From: Saccharina japonica
Lineage: Eukaryota; Sar; Phaeophyceae; Laminariales; Laminariaceae
Reading direction: 5' to 3'
Assembly: GCA_008828725.1 (NCBI GenBank)
Contig: MEHQ01002596.1
Span: 768,601-832,600, forward strand
DNA: 64,000 bases
The position numbers were made by a program, and so were the translations under genes. Each line of letters begins with the position of its first letter. The first letter of the stretch is position 1. Shown here in pieces: positions 9,806 to 22,185 of the stretch. A model generated the notes under the pieces. That model did not search any database. It was not told where the DNA came from and was given only the letters and a program-made list of their open reading frames with translations.

Positions 9806-10550
9806 CAGACAGCTACGAGCTGGGCCAACCAAGAAACGTACAAAGCTTCCTAAAGTCGAATCTCGTGAACCACTGCGAATTAGGCTACACAAATTTGAAG
9901 CAGCCAACCTTGACATGCCAGTGCTTGTGCAAAAAAAACGGCATCTGAAAATTATATGCGAGTACAATTTTTTTTCTCGGCTCAATCTCGCCGAGATATC
10001 CGCGAAAACTCGAAAACAACATTTTTTTCATTCTAATTTCGTATCAAAAATGTCATTTTCGATCAACATGAAATATGGTGGAGACAATGCAGCAGACAAT
10101 GCTGAAGACACAAGGAGAAGATCGATGGAAGTTTCGTTGCCTAATTCTCCACCCATCAAGAGATATGACCAAAACTCGATTTCATATATAAGTCAAGTAA
10201 TTACGGAAAAATGGTATTTCCGCCATGCCCCGACCAATTTTGAGAGTTTTACTCTGACATTTTAACCACGTCTTTGAACCGTACGTGCAAAAATACCTGC
10301 CGCCTGCCCTCTTTGATTTTTTTTTTCAAGTCGTTCTGGTCGCTTTTGCATTTTTTTTCGATTTTTGAATCGGCGTACCTCTCTGGAGGAAAAAAAAAAG
10401 AAAAAAAAGCAGGCGGCAAAGTGTGTTGGTTAGTACATGATCTACACTGTGTCCAAATTCCAGGTTTAAATTCGTTAAATTGGTCGGGGCATGGCTAATC
10501 TGCTTTAAAAACATTTTTTTGGCTGGCCCAGCTCGTAGCCCATAGGCTTT
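9806..10550. mobile_element. Imperfect foldback element with nested inverted segments
   Basis: CTACGAGCTGGGCCAACCAA near 9810 is mirrored by GGCTGGCCCAGCTCGTAG near 10540. Inside, CGCCATGCCCCGACCAATTT (about 10221) mirrors AAATTGGTCGGGGCATGG (about 10478), and GCCGCCTGC (about 10302) mirrors GCAGGCGGC (about 10409). Between 9900 and 10264 the plus strand is open and moderately protein-like (for example NAADNAEDTRRRSMEVSLPN), but nothing is recognised. Probably a non-autonomous DNA element; target duplication not determined. Confidence 0.55.
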
Positions 10551-10625
10551 TGCTTCTCGACCCAACGAAATACTACTGATACCAGAAGCCGACAAGCCCA
10601 GCTAAGGGATGCCTTACTCACAGCC

Positions 10626-10745
10626 TTTACGGGGGGCCGTAGTATAGAGAACCTACGGCATACACAGGAGCCTACATATTTCCTTTTTTTTTACTGGCAT
10701 CATTTGGTCCTATTTACTAGTGTTTACTATGGTCCTTGCCCGTAA
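10626..10745. mobile_element. MITE family B copy, diverged
   Basis: TTACGGGGGGCCGTAG at the left end, then CATTTGGTCCTATTTACTAG and TTGCCCGTAA at the right end. Confidence 0.75.
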
Positions 10746-10819
10746 TAGTAGCAGGTAGGTGTCAACCCGACCGTAATAAGCACGCGGCTCGTTTTGGGAG
10801 GAGGTGCTTTGTTTTTAAT

Positions 10820-13204
10820 TGAGGAGATATTGATGCTGAGAAGGGCGCAGCCCTTCGAAGCATCAATAGATGCTCTTCCTAATGGGTTGGGTACGTGCCC
10901 GTGGGGGTGTACCCCCCTGGTCGCGAACGGACACAAACGGACAAAAAACAGTTCTGAAAGCTGCCGCAGCGTGGCTTTATTTAAAGAATCCTTAATATTG
11001 AGGTTTGTCTGCTCGTCCCTCGCACTTCGTCTGCACTTCGCACTTCGTCTGCACTTCGCACTTCGTTCGCTTTGCTTTTTTTTGGCACGCGACGCGTACA
11101 CTGAACCGATTCAGACACGCTCGGGACTGATAGAGGCCCGCTATTTGGGCCGACCGTCCTGTGCTATTTGTGTCGAAAGCCGTGCCGAGATCGGAGAGCT
11201 AGGCGGTAGTGACTGCCCTAAACTGTTGCCAGTACCAAATTGTGTCACTGGGATTTCTCGGCAGTAGAGCAAACTAGCAGTAGTATATAGCAACGATGAG
11301 GAGACATGTCAAGCAAGGCAAAACATGCGCTGTCAAGGGTGTAGGGTGGAATGTTCCACACTAAAAACTAGTTGTTTGGTGACAGTCACGGCATCTCAAG
11401 GCTGTCAAGGGTTGAAAGTGAAGACCACATTTCTCGGCAGTAGAGCAACAACGGTATGATCGGACGAGAAGAGGAAGACCATCATCGCACACAACTAAAA
11501 AAGCAACCAGCACACACACCACCATCACCAGCAAACACCACAACGACGACGATCAACCACCACCGCCACCACCCCTGCCCCACGAGCCGCAGGAGCACCA
11601 GAAGTTGTTGTTGCTCGTAGTGGCTGGTGGTGGTTGGTGGTGGCTTCGTCCCGTGGTTTGGTGGTGGTTCCTGGTTCGCACTCGTTCAGCAGCAGCAGCA
11701 TGTTTTTTTTTTTTTATGATACATCCGTACACCAGACCAGCGCTTGCCATATATTCCAGAACACTGCTGCTGCTGCTGCTGCTGCTTTTTTTTTTATGTC
11801 GGGAGACATGTCAAGCAAGGCAAAACATGCGCTGTCAAGGGTGTAGGGTGGAATGTTCCACACTAAAAACTAGTTGTTTGGTGACAGTCACGGCATCTCA
11901 AGGCTGTCAAGGGTTGAAACTGAAGACCACATTTCTCGGCAGTAGAGCAACAACGGTGATGATCGGACGAGAAGAGGAAGACCATCATCGCACACAGCAC
12001 ACACACCACCATCACCAGCAAACACCACAACGACGACCATCACCACCACCGCCGCCACCCCTGCCCCACCAGCCGCAGGAGCACCAGAAGTTGTTGTTGC
12101 TCGTAGTGGCTGGTGGTGGTGGTGTGGTCGCAGCAGGTGGTGATGNTGATGTGGTGGTGTGGCTTACCTTGCGCTCGCTCCTGAGAACGAGCACCATAAG
12201 AAAGAAGCACCAGACACCAACACCATGTAAGACGGAAACATGACAGCAGTAGTACCAGCAACCTCAACTACCACCACCACAAACACCACAGGCACCACCG
12301 CCACCAGCCGAGCAACAGGAGCACCAGAAGCTTGTTGTTCGCAGTGGCTGGTCGTCGTGGTGTCAAGTTGGGTTATCCTCGTGGTAGTCGGTGCTCCCCC
12401 AGCCAGTACACCAGACAACCGCTTGCCATATACCTGGTATGTACAGCAGCAGCAGTGTCTGGTATACAGCAGACGTTTTGTTTTGGCCAACGTACCGGGT
12501 ACGAGAACCCAACGACACGAGCCAAACAAAAAAATAAAAACAAAAAGCCAATAAAACACGATTTCTGAAATGATACAGATTTTACGAAATAAGAGCAAAA
12601 AGACAATACAAAAAAAACGAATTCTGAAATGATTCAGATTTCTTAGTTTGCATTTTTCTCTGTACAGGGTTTTGGCACTGACACGCATCGCTTAACAGTA
12701 CATGTTGTTGGGTGGTGTTGGTGATTGTGGGACTACCAGCCCAGGGACCAACCGACCTGATACCTGATACAGATTTTACAAAATACGAGCAAAAAGATAA
12801 TACAACAAAAACGAATTATGGAATGATTCAGATTTATTTGTTTACATTTTCCTCTGTACTCGTACAAGGTTTTTGCGCTGACACGCATCGCTTAATTAAC
12901 AGTAAATGTTGGTGGGTGGTGTTGGTGATTGTGGGACTACCAGCCGAGGGACCAACCGACCAACCCAGTAAATCTCTCACCCACCACGCACACCAATCAA
13001 TTACCTGCCGGTCAGTAAAAAAAGGTTTATGTGCTGACCCAAATCGCTTAGAATAAAAAACGATCCCATCAATGACAATTGCAGGAACACAGCAAAAAGA
13101 GAAGAGCCGCCAACGCAGTAGCTTAATGCAGTTAGGAGTTTGACCACTTGAAGGCGTCTGTCACGCTCCTCATTCCCACCGTTCTTGTAAAGAGGCAAGA
13201 TTCA
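10820..13204. repeat. Segmental duplication unit 1
   Basis: Blocks in order: alpha (10820-11296; from GATGCTGAGAAGGGCGCAGC to TTTCTCGGCAGTAGAGCAAA), beta (about 11303-11450; GACATGTCAAGCAAGGCAAA onward), gamma (CAC/GTG-rich, 11470-11760), a second beta (about 11807-11960), a second gamma (to about 12480), delta (12530-13060; repeated AAGCGATGCGTGTCAGCGC motif, about 220 bp per subunit) and epsilon (13070-13200; AACGCAGTAGCTTAATGCAG). Alpha keeps a 157-codon plus-strand frame shared with the third copy. A recent duplication would preserve it regardless of function. No known element family recognised. Confidence 0.75.
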
Positions 13205-15850
13205 CTTAATAGAATTGCATAAATGCAGAAAGAAAGTGCGATTATAGCCCTTCGGAAGAAGCTCCTCATACAATGAGGAGTGCTCTTCTCTTATAGATGG
13301 GTTGGGTATGTGCCCGTGGGGGTGTACCCCCCTGGTCGCGAACGGACACAAACGGACAAAAAACAGTTCTGAAAGCTGCCGCAGCGTGGCTTTATTTACC
13401 GGATTGCTTAATATTGAGGTTTGTCTGTCTGCACTTCGCACTTCGTCTGCACTTCGTCTGCACTTCGCACTTCGCACTTCGTTCGCTTTGCTTTTTTTTG
13501 GCGCGCGACGCGTACACTGAACCGATTCAGACACGCTCGGGACTGATAGAGGCCCGCTATTTGTGAGCGACCCCCGTTACCGTCCTGTGACTATTCGTGT
13601 CTCTGTAAAACGGCCGTGACCAGATCGGAGCAAAGTCCTAGGCGGTAGGTAGGAGCGTAGAGCCCTACAACACTGTTGGCCTCTAGTACAACAAAATTGT
13701 GTAATCCACTGGAAATACCCTTCTCGAGAACCCAGTAGACCCGCAAAAAACTAAAATGCCCAAATGTAAAGTATTATAGCACGAATGAGTAGATACATGC
13801 TCAAAAAGCAAAGAGCCAAAAAGTTCAATACTATGCGCCTGAATCGACGGCCGTCGTCAGGCCAAGTATAGGTAGAGCGAGCGTGCCTGGTTTCCACACT
13901 AAACAACTAGTTGCATTCTCGCACTATAATATGTCGTACGGGCCATGCTCCACACGGCTCTGTCTCATAAGGCCAATGGCCTGTGGTAAATGCTGAAGAT
14001 ATGCATAACCACCAATATTCGCCAGGCCGCTCAAGTATATGAGTGACCACACAGACGAATGCGAGTGTATACCGAGACTTGCGAGAACAGCGATTTACTG
14101 GGTGGCAGTGAGAGTGTACGCGACGTACATCGCAACACAGACGAGACACACAACCCACCATATGCACGGCAAGCAAGACACGCGACGAGATCGGACCGAG
14201 CGCACTCGATACCATCCACCTGCATCACTACCATGCTCCCACGATGCGTGCTAGGAAGCACTACAACACGTGTGTATCTCGTAGTGGCTGGTGGTGGTTG
14301 GTGGTGGCTTCGTCCCGTGGTTTGGTGGTGGTTCCTGGTACGCACTCGTTCAGCAGCAGCAGCATGTTTTTTTTTTACATCCGTACACCAGACCAGCGCT
14401 TGCCATATATTCCAGAACACTGCTGCTGCTGCTGCTGCTGCTTTTTTTTTTATGTCGGGAGACATGTCAAGCAAGGCAAAACATGCGCTGTCAAGGGTGT
14501 AGGGTGGAGTGTTCCACACTAAAAACTAGTTGTTTGGTGACAGTCACGGCATCTCAAGGCTGTCAAGGGTTGAAAGTGAAGACCACATTTCTCGGCAGTA
14601 GAGCAACAACGGTGATGATCGGACGAGAAGAGGAAGACCATCATCGCACACAACTAAAAAAGCAACCAGCACACACACCACCATCACCAGCAAACACCAC
14701 AACGACGACCATCACCACCACCGCCGCCACCCCTGCCCCACCAGCCGCAGGAGCACCAGAAGTTGTTGTTGCTCGTAGTGGCTGGTGGTCGTTGGTGGTT
14801 GTATCAGGTGGTGACGGCGGTGATGGTGGCTTGCCTTGCGCTGTCTTCTCTCGATAACGTGCAGCAAGAAGACAGAGTAGTACCAAGCACCAAGTCAAAC
14901 ACACAGATTTGTACCTGCAACAAAAGAAGCAACCAGCACACCACCATCACCAGCAACCACCACCACGACGACCATCACCACCACCACCGTCACCCCTGCC
15001 CCACCAGCCGCAGGAGTACCAGAACTTGTTGTTGCTCGTAGTGGCTAGTGGTCGTTGGCGGTGGCTTCGCCCCGTGGTTTGGTGGTTGCCGTTCCTGGTA
15101 CGCCACTCGTTCAGCAAGCAGCAGCATTTTGTTTTTTTTTTGTCCATCCCATTTTCTTTACTGCTGCTAGCTGCTGAGAGATGCAGAAAAACAAAAAAGA
15201 CCATAAAAAACGATTTCTGAAATGATACAGATTTTACGAAATACGAGCAAAAAGACAATACAAAAAAACGAATTCTGAAATGATTCAGATTTCTTAGTGT
15301 GCATTTTTCTCTGTACAAGGTTTTTGCGCTGACACGCATCGCTTAACAATAAATGTTGGTGGGTGGTGTTGGTGATTGTAGGACTACCAGCCCAGGGACC
15401 AACCGACCTGATACCTGATACAGATTTTACAAAATACGAGCAAAAAGATCATACAACAAAAACGAATTATGAAATGATTCAGATGTATTTGTTTACTGGT
15501 ACATTTTTCTCTGTACTCGAACAAGGTTTTTTCGCTGACACGCATCGCTTAACTAACAGTAAATGTTGGTGGGTGGTGTTGGTGATTGTGGGACTACCAG
15601 CCGAGGGACCAACCGACCAACCCAGTAAATCTCTCACCCACCACGCACACCCATCAATTACCTGCCGGTCAGTAAAAAAAGGTTTATGTGCTGACCCAAA
15701 TCGCTTAGAATAAAAAACGATCCCATCAATGACAATTAATTGCAGGAACACAGCATAAAGAGAAGAGCCGCCAACGCAGTAGCTTAATGCAGTTAGGAGT
15801 TTGACCACTTGAAGGCGTCTGTCACGCTCCTCATTCCCACCGTTCTTGTA
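13205..15850. repeat. Segmental duplication unit 2
   Basis: The same block order as unit 1: alpha (13225-13620, diverging afterwards and with its frame ended early), a non-matching insert at about 13620-14270, then gamma (14280-14450), beta (14457-14610), gamma (14640-15120), delta (15205-15720) and epsilon (15730-15850). The delta blocks of units 1 and 2 differ by small TA insertions: TTTACTGGTACATT against TTTACATT, and GTACTCGTACAAGG against GTACAAGG. Confidence 0.75.
13620..14270. other. Non-duplicated insert within the segmental cluster
   Basis: This stretch is absent from units 1 and 3. Several overlapping frames of 70-150 codons are open on both strands; none carries a motif I recognise, and no splice-flanked exon stands out. 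Confidence 0.4.
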
Positions 15851-16480
15851 ATGAGGAGATATTTGATGCTGAGAAGGGCGCAGCCCTTCGAAGCATCAAT
15901 AGATGCTCTTCCTAATGGGTTGGGTACGTGCCCGTGGGGGTGTACCCCCCTGGTCGCGAACGGACACAAACGGACAAAAAACAGTTCTGAAAGCTGCCGC
16001 AGCGTGGCTTTATTTAAAGAATCCTTAATATTGAGGTTTGTCTGTCTGCACTTCGCACTTCGTCTGCACTTCGCACTTCGTTCGCTTTGCTTTTTTTTGG
16101 CGCGCGACGCGTACACTGAACCGATTCAGACACGCTCGGGACTGATAGAGGCCCGCTATTTGTGCCGACCGTCCTGTGCTATTCGTGTCGAAAGCCGTGC
16201 CGAGATCGGAGAGCTAGGCGGTAGTGACTGCCCTAAACTGTTGCCAGTGCCAAATTGTGTCACTGGGATTTCTCGGCAGTAGAGCAAACTAGCAGTAGTA
16301 TATAGCAACGATGAGCATCACCACCGGCAACTCTCAAGCAAATATGTCGGGAGACATGTCAAGCAAGGCAAAACATGCGCTGTCAAGGGTGTAGGGTGGA
16401 GTGTTCCACACTAAAAACTAGTTGTTTGGTGACAGTCACGGCATGTCAAGGCTGTCAAGGGTTGAAAGTGAAGACCACAC
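15851..16480. repeat. Segmental duplication unit 3, partial
   Basis: An alpha block (15860-16310) nearly identical to the first, followed by beta (16345-16480). It then passes into CAC-rich tandem DNA instead of the usual gamma and delta. Confidence 0.75.
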
Positions 16481-16489
16481 ACACAGATT

Positions 16490-17260
16490 TCTACATTCGT
16501 AGCCTGCAACAGGCAGCTTTCCGCACTACTCAGACGAGCGCCCACACGCAGAGATTGCACACACGCAGAGATTGCAACCACAGCACCACCACCACCACCA
16601 CCACCACCACCCACCACCACACGACCCCCAGCCACCACCACCAGCCAAGCAGCAGGGGCACCTGAAGCTTGTGGCTCGTGCTCGTGGTGGCCGGGGGTCG
16701 TGTAGTGGTGGTGTCGTGGGCCTGTGGTGTGTGATGTGTGTGTGACTTCGCTGAGCGTTTGCTGTAATGGGCAGCCCTGCAACAGGCAGCTTTCCGCACT
16801 CTGCAGACGAGCCACCCACACGCACAGATTGCAACCACAGCACCACCACCACCACCACCACCACCACCCACCACCACACGACCCCCAGCCACCACCACCA
16901 GCCAAGCAGCAGGGGCACCTGAAGCTTGTGGCTCGTGCTCGTGGTGGCCGGGGGTCGTGTAGTGGTGGTGTCGTGGGCCTGTGGTGTGTCACTTGGCTGA
17001 GCGTTTGCTGCTGTTTTTGAGTCGCTGTCATCGAACGAGAAGAGCAAGAGCATCATCACATACCTGGTACGTACATAGTACCACCACAACCACCCACAAC
17101 CACCACCACCACCCACCACCACACGAACCCCAGCCACCACGAGCCACAAGATTCAGGTGCCCCTGCTGCTTGGCTGGTGGTGGTGGCTGGGTGTGGGCCT
17201 GTGGTGTGTGTTTATGTGTGTGTGGCTTGGCTGAGCGTTTTCCAGGTAGGCATTCGGTGC
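16490..17260. repeat. CAC/GTG-rich tandem repeat, ~270-bp unit
   Basis: Two nearly identical units (about 16500-16745 and 16770-17000) and a diverged third (17030-17240). Each has CAGCTTTCCGCACT, a CAC run, CACGACCCCCAGCCACCACC and GGCCTGTGGTGTGT. Long frames on both strands here are low-complexity shadows. Confidence 0.8.
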
Positions 17261-17612
17261 ACGCCAGCCCGGCGCTTTGCTCCATTATTATAACTTTGCT
17301 CTTCGTACAGCAGTAGTACGTACAAGGAAATGCTTGGTATGACCTGTCTCTACAGTAGCTACTCTACAGCAGCATGTTCGCACTTTTGTGCTGTTTATAT
17401 ATACGAAGTATATAGGTATATACCTGCTCAGTTAGTAAACCTTTTTCTTTCTTCTTAATTTTGTTTCATTTTTTTACGATAACTTCATTATCTGGGTCTT
17501 GGAACGATTGCACCAGGTACTTTTTTTTTTTTTTTGTATTTTGCTGTTATTAATAGTATTATTCTTTTTTTCACGTATAGCTACGTACGTACATATTTTA
17601 CGGCCTGCTTAC

Positions 17613-17672
17613 GTAGCACAATTCGACGCGAGAGTTGACAAGGGAAGAAAATGCTGATATATTCTCGTGATA
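17613..17672 (+). mobile_element. SINE (family A) fragment
   Basis: ATTCGACGCGAGAGTTGACA, then GGGAAGAAAATGCTGATA, matching the body of the next copy. Confidence 0.65.
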
Positions 17673-17804
17673 GCTGCTGTATACCAAAGGAACTTTTATT
17701 TTTTTTTTTTGCATTTTGTTATTCCTTTTTTTTCACGTATACCTACGTACTACGTATTTGACCTGAAGAGTACACAAACATGATGCCCTACGTTTCCGAC
17801 CTGC

Positions 17805-18010
17805 TTAGCACCATTCGACGCGAGGGTTGACGAGGGAAGAAAATGCTGAAATCTTCTCGCGATAAAAATACGAGGCAAGAACCGTAGGGGAGAGAAGAGT
17901 AGTTTGTGACCCCGGATCTGAGGTACGACAATTAATAGGATGGAGCGAGAAAGGAAAGACGAAGATAATAAAGGGGATGGAAAACAAAAAAACAAAACGA
18001 AAACAAAAAT
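17805..18010 (+). mobile_element. SINE (family A), 5'-truncated
   Basis: TTCGACGCGAGGGTTGACGA, CTTCTCGCGATAAAAATACG, GTGACCCCGGATCTGAGGTA, then GATAATAAAGGGGATGG and an A-rich tail. Confidence 0.85.
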
Positions 18011-18029
18011 GACCACGAACACCCCATCG

Positions 18030-18375
18030 ATCCACTCCTGTACAAGGTTTTTGCGCTGACGCGTATCGCTTCACGATAAATGTTGGTGGGTGGTGTTGGG
18101 ACAACCGTCCCAGGGATCAACCGACCCATCCAGTTACTCTCTCACCTATCATACAACCCACAACGCACACCCACCAACCTATATACTTGCCCATGAGCCA
18201 AAAAAGGTTTCTGTGCTGACACAAATCGCTTAAAATACAAATCGATCCAATCGATGACAATTGCACGAACACAGCAAAAAGAGAAGAACCGCCAACGCAG
18301 TAGCTTAATGCAGTTAGGAGTTTGACCACTTGAAGGCGTCTGTCACGCTCCTCATTCCCACCGTTCTTGTAAGAG
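18030..18375. repeat. Detached delta and epsilon blocks of the segmental cluster
   Basis: TGTACAAGGTTTTTGCGCTG (delta) and AACGCAGTAGCTTAATGCAG to CATTCCCACCGTTCTTGTAA (epsilon). The delta subunit is shorter than in units 1 and 2. Confidence 0.75.
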
Positions 18376-18593
18376 CATTAGCGTCATAGGTGGACTTGTT
18401 TAGGTGATGTGTGACTATAATAGTACGTGGTCAGAATTCTGAGAAGAAGACACTTTCTTGTATATTTGTTGTTTGTTGAAAGTGGCTGAGTGTGATTTGC
18501 CAGTATTTTAAGATTAAACCACGGTTTGTCTTCCATTAATTTTTCCTTTTCGCTTTTTTTTCTTCTTTTTCTCTTTTCTCTTCGCATGCACCT

Positions 18594-18985
18594 GGATTGC
18601 TAGCAGGGTAGGTCTTGCCTGTCGTATACCTGGCATATGGCATGTCTGCTCTGCTTACTGCACTGAGCGTAGTATCTCTGTGTCGTAGTTTTGTGACCAC
18701 AGAACTGGTACCTTTTTAGGATGAAGAATCGGCACGGACACTGGGTGTGCTGGATGTCGACGGGTAGAAAGGAAGGTTTAATGTGAAGAAACACACACAC
18801 ACACATTAAACTTCCTTTCTCACCCGTCGACATCCAGCACACCCAGTGTCCGTGCCGATTCATCATCCTAGAAAGGTACCAGTTCTGTGGTCACAAAACT
18901 ACGACACAGAGATACTACAGCTCAGTGCAGTAAGCAGAGCAGACAATGCAATGCCATATAGACAGGCAAGACCACCTGCTTTAGG
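18594..18985. repeat. Family C head-to-head pair
   Basis: Minus arm 18594-18795 and plus arm 18803-18985 meet at an AC run. The minus arm carries CGTATACCTGGCATATGGCA where other copies read CGTATATGGCA, a 9-bp insertion at TA. Confidence 0.9.
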
Positions 18986-19082
18986 AATCCACGGACACTG
19001 GCGTGCGATGAGTAGGAAGTTAATAGAACAACAATACACAGACACCTGTAGTCAGGTGCTGAAAGAGAAAAAAAAAAGAGAA

Positions 19083-19432
19083 GAGTGGGTGTGCTGGATG
19101 CCGACGGGTAGAAAGGAAGGTTTAATGTGAAGAACACACACACATACGACAGGCAAGACCTACCCTGCTAGCAATCCAGGTGCATGAAAGAGAAAAAAAA
19201 AAAAGAGTAAAAATGAAGAGAAAAAGCGAAAAGGAAAACATGAAGAAAAAAAAGAAACATAATAATACGTAAAGCCAATCAACAAACAATATAATATGTT
19301 CTTCACTGAATGTTATGAATAAAGGCCGAAGGATGTGTGTGTGTTCTTCACAATAAACCGTCCTGTCTACCCGTCGACATCCAGCACACCCAGTGTCCGT
19401 GCCGATTCTTCATCCTAAAAAGGCACCATTTC
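19083..19432. repeat. Family C partial copies
   Basis: 19083-19200 is an inverted pair with most of one arm deleted: GTAGAAAGGAAGGTTTAATG runs straight into ACGACAGGCAAGACCTACCC. 19335-19432 is a single plus arm. Confidence 0.8.
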
Positions 19433-19439
19433 TTCTGTG

Positions 19440-19970
19440 GATGGACCATGATAACAAAGTGAACCATGTTTACTGCCTGTATATATTATGAAGGGGAGTT
19501 GTTCTTTCAACTAATGGCCGACCTCCCACCCACCCTGCTCGCGCACACCCACGAGTAGAGCCCCGCACTGTTAATAGCTGGCACTCTTCCTTTCTATCTC
19601 AACCCTTCCCAGCCTCCTCTGCATTTCCAGTGCAACCACGACTTCATTGCAACCTCCCAACATGATGACCCTGTTCCCCATCCCCTCCCTCTCAGTCACG
19701 CCAACGATTCAGTAGCTCTCCACAAACCCCACATTTCCCTTTCTTTCAAAATCTTGTTTTGAAAGCATCGTACGAGTAGTGTTTTTGTGTTTATTTATTT
19801 ACGTACGCTTCACGCGCGGTATAGCTCATGTATAGACAACAGGCATGGAACGGTACGAAGTGTTTCGCGAAACTTCTCGTCCATCAACATTGTAGTGATT
19901 GAGCTGATTGATCACCATCATATTATATGTATAATAATGGTCGGATTTCGGAAGATGACAACCCCCCCAC
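19440..19970. other. Non-repetitive stretch, no gene seen
   Basis: C-rich, pyrimidine-rich plus strand at 19500-19740. No start codon or splice pair worth reporting. Confidence 0.4.
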
Positions 19971-19973
19971 TTA

Positions 19974-20142
19974 TAACCCATTCAGAACTGCAAAAATGTA
20001 TCCGACATTAATTCCAGGTAGTTTGTCCACAAATAAGTGGGACCAGTTCTTAACCCTGTTAGAACTGCACTGCTGTCTAAAACGAACGATTTCTATCTAA
20101 TTCCAAGTGTTTTGTCCCCACATCGGAACTGCAGTCCTGAAC
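19974..20142. mobile_element. Adjacent MITEs F and E, diverged
   Basis: CCCATTCAGAACTGC to GGGACCAGTTCTTAACCC (F, inverted), then TTAACCCTGTTAGAACTGCA to GAACTGCAGTCCTGAAC (E). Confidence 0.65.
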
Positions 20143-20245
20143 AAGTATATATGTCCCGTCTTTTCGAGACCCGGAGGGGCCGCAAAGTAGGCATGTTGCA
20201 GTTGTACGTACGTATTATTCATATTAATATACAGTCGTATACGAT

Positions 20246-20285
20246 ACCACCCTGTCCGTAAAAGTAAGCACCGGTTTGAGTAACA
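20246..20285. mobile_element. MITE family H fragment
   Basis: ACCACCCTGTCCGTAAAAGT then AAGCACCGG; only the left half is recognisable. Confidence 0.5.
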
Positions 20286-20369
20286 CTTTGTATGTACGTA
20301 TGTACCACAACGCCCGCGGAAATGTTACATAAGGATCGTAGGCAGCATTAATGTTGACGTGTGACGTGT

Positions 20370-20470
20370 GGGTTCTTCACATAAAACCGTCCTTTCTATT
20401 ATATATACCCGTCGACATCCAGCACACCCGGTGTCCGTGCCGATTATTCGTCCTATTATAGAGAGATACT
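20370..20470 (+). repeat. Family C partial copy
   Basis: GGGTTCTTCACATAAAACCG onward. It carries two TA expansions: TCTATTATATATACCCG for TCTACCCG, and CCTATTATAGAGAG for CCTAGAGAG. Confidence 0.8.
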
Positions 20471-20660
20471 TGATATCCGCACGGAACCTTTTATTAGTAC
20501 ACACCTTTTCCGGACAGAGAAGAATGCCCAGACAAAGGCGCTTATTTTGAATTACCCACACGTTTCTTATACTTTCGGACAAAGGGCTACAGAGTTGTAT
20601 TTTTGTATTCATGTATACATGTAATACGTACGTCCATATATATAACATATAATATACATC

Positions 20661-21001
20661 GGTCGCCCCGGTGGGCTAGCAGGTAACCACGAAGCCTGTA
20701 AGCGTCAAGAAAGCGAGTTCGAGCCCCGCCGAGTGCATGCTCATAGGCACTTTTTCTCGCAAAAAAATATCTTGACTAGCAGAAAGCGCGAGAGCGTGAG
20801 TTAGCAAAAGTCGATGAAAATCGACGAGCGTTGGGAAGGCTGAACCCTCTGCGCGATAAAAATGAAGGCAAGAACCGTAGTGGGGGAGGAGGGAGAGGAG
20901 CCTACTTTGTGACCCCGGATCTGAGTTACGTCTAGGGAGGGAGAGACGGAAGTGCGAAGATAATAAATGGGATGAAAAAAAAAAAAAAAAAAAAAAAAAA
21001 A
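20661..21001 (+). mobile_element. SINE (family A), full length, tRNA-derived
   Basis: The head starts GGTCGCCCCGGTGGGCTAGC. The A box is at about 20671-20688 (GTGGGCTAGCAGGTAACC) and the B box at about 20715-20730 (GAGTTCGAGCCCCGCC). The unrelated body includes CTCTGCGCGATAAAAATG, ACCCCGGATCTGAGTTACG and ATAATAAATGGGATG, and ends in a poly-A tail of about 30. A tRNA-like RNA polymerase III promoter plus an A tail defines a SINE mobilised by a partner LINE; no LINE is present in this window. Confidence 0.9.
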
Positions 21002-21845
21002 TTGCGTGTCTTTTTTGTTTGTTATTTTATTCCACTTAAAGAAGACGGAACTATAGTAGTAGTAACCGTTTGATACTGAACAATATACCCCAAACGGTCC
21101 TTATAGATCTGCCCAGAGTACATAATAACCGGGTGTGGTTGTGGTGTGGTTAATTTTGTAACGCATGTAACAACATTTCGCCCAACCATCGTGATTGTTT
21201 GTGCATTCCCGCCCGCGGAGAGGGGAGGGGGTGGGGGGGGGTCCGGAGTCCGGAGCAGCAGTCCGAGTGTTTGATCCTTGACCCGCTTGACCCGCTGACG
21301 TGTTGACTTGTTGACTTGATACTCGGGACTCGTGCTCGGAGTTACAGTCAATGATGCTATACGAGGGAACCGCGGTTTGACCGCCTCGACTGACCGCCGA
21401 GGTACACTAAAACCAGTATAATAATGATAAAATAGGCCTTGACGCGTCCAAGGAAAGTCGGTCTCGTATTGACAAGCATATTTTTTTTACGCAGATACTT
21501 TTTTACAGCAGATAAATATAATATACTATTAATATTCATGATATTAATATATACCAGTACTCGTACCTGGTATGTACTATTAACATCATAGTACGAGTAT
21601 ATATATGTTATATTTGTATATGTTTATGTTCGTACATGGCAGCTCGGGACACAAGATGAACCACGACACGAGCAGCGTGTTCCTGAGGGTGATTACTGCT
21701 AGTGGTCGGTGGCGAAGTGCTTTGCAGCGCGAACAGAAAAGGTGGAATGTCTTTTTTTATGTTTGGCTTGGCATCATCACGCACACGAGGGACGGACAAT
21801 GTTCTCAACCCGCCCTGCGTGCCCCCCCCACCCCCCATCCAGTGG
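21002..21845. other. Intergenic stretch, no gene seen
   Basis: It contains a GTTGACTTGTTGACTTGATA-like short tandem (21300-21325), a G-rich run at 21220-21240, one TACCTGGTA (about 21565) and AT-rich DNA. No supported exon. Confidence 0.4.
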
Positions 21846-22075
21846 AGTTGACCATTGCTGCAGCTGCCACGAGAAAAATACTGTAGGAAGACGACCTGAC
21901 GAGTCTATGGTCTTGCGACTACGTCATGACATGACATGATGAGTTCATCCCCCTGTCCACCTTCCGTACTCTCCCGCCGCCGGTTGTTCAGTTGTTGACC
22001 ATTGCTACCGCTGCCACGAGAAAAATACTGCTGTGTGAGTACAGCAGTACTGTAAAGAGAAAGAAGCACAGACGA
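21846..22075. repeat. Local duplication
   Basis: GTTGACCATTGCTGCAGCTG (21846) recurs as GTTGACCATTGCTACCGCTG (21996). Both continue CCACGAGAAAAATACTG and later GACGACCTGA. The second copy has extra sequence rich in CTGCTGT and ACAGCAGTA after the TA. Confidence 0.7.
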
Positions 22076-22185
22076 CCTGATTTGAACGAACTATTTTTTG
22101 TTTTTGTTTATTTTTCTGTTCGATTTTTCTTCGAGTCACCCCCCTGCCCCCCTCCCGCACTCTCCTTGCTCGGTGTTTGTATGAT

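Noticed and set aside
11600-17300. Many frames of 60-212 codons rich in His/Gln/Pro or Val/Gly/Leu
   Set aside because: They are translations of CAC/GTG and CTG repeats in the segmental cluster, present on both strands in several frames.
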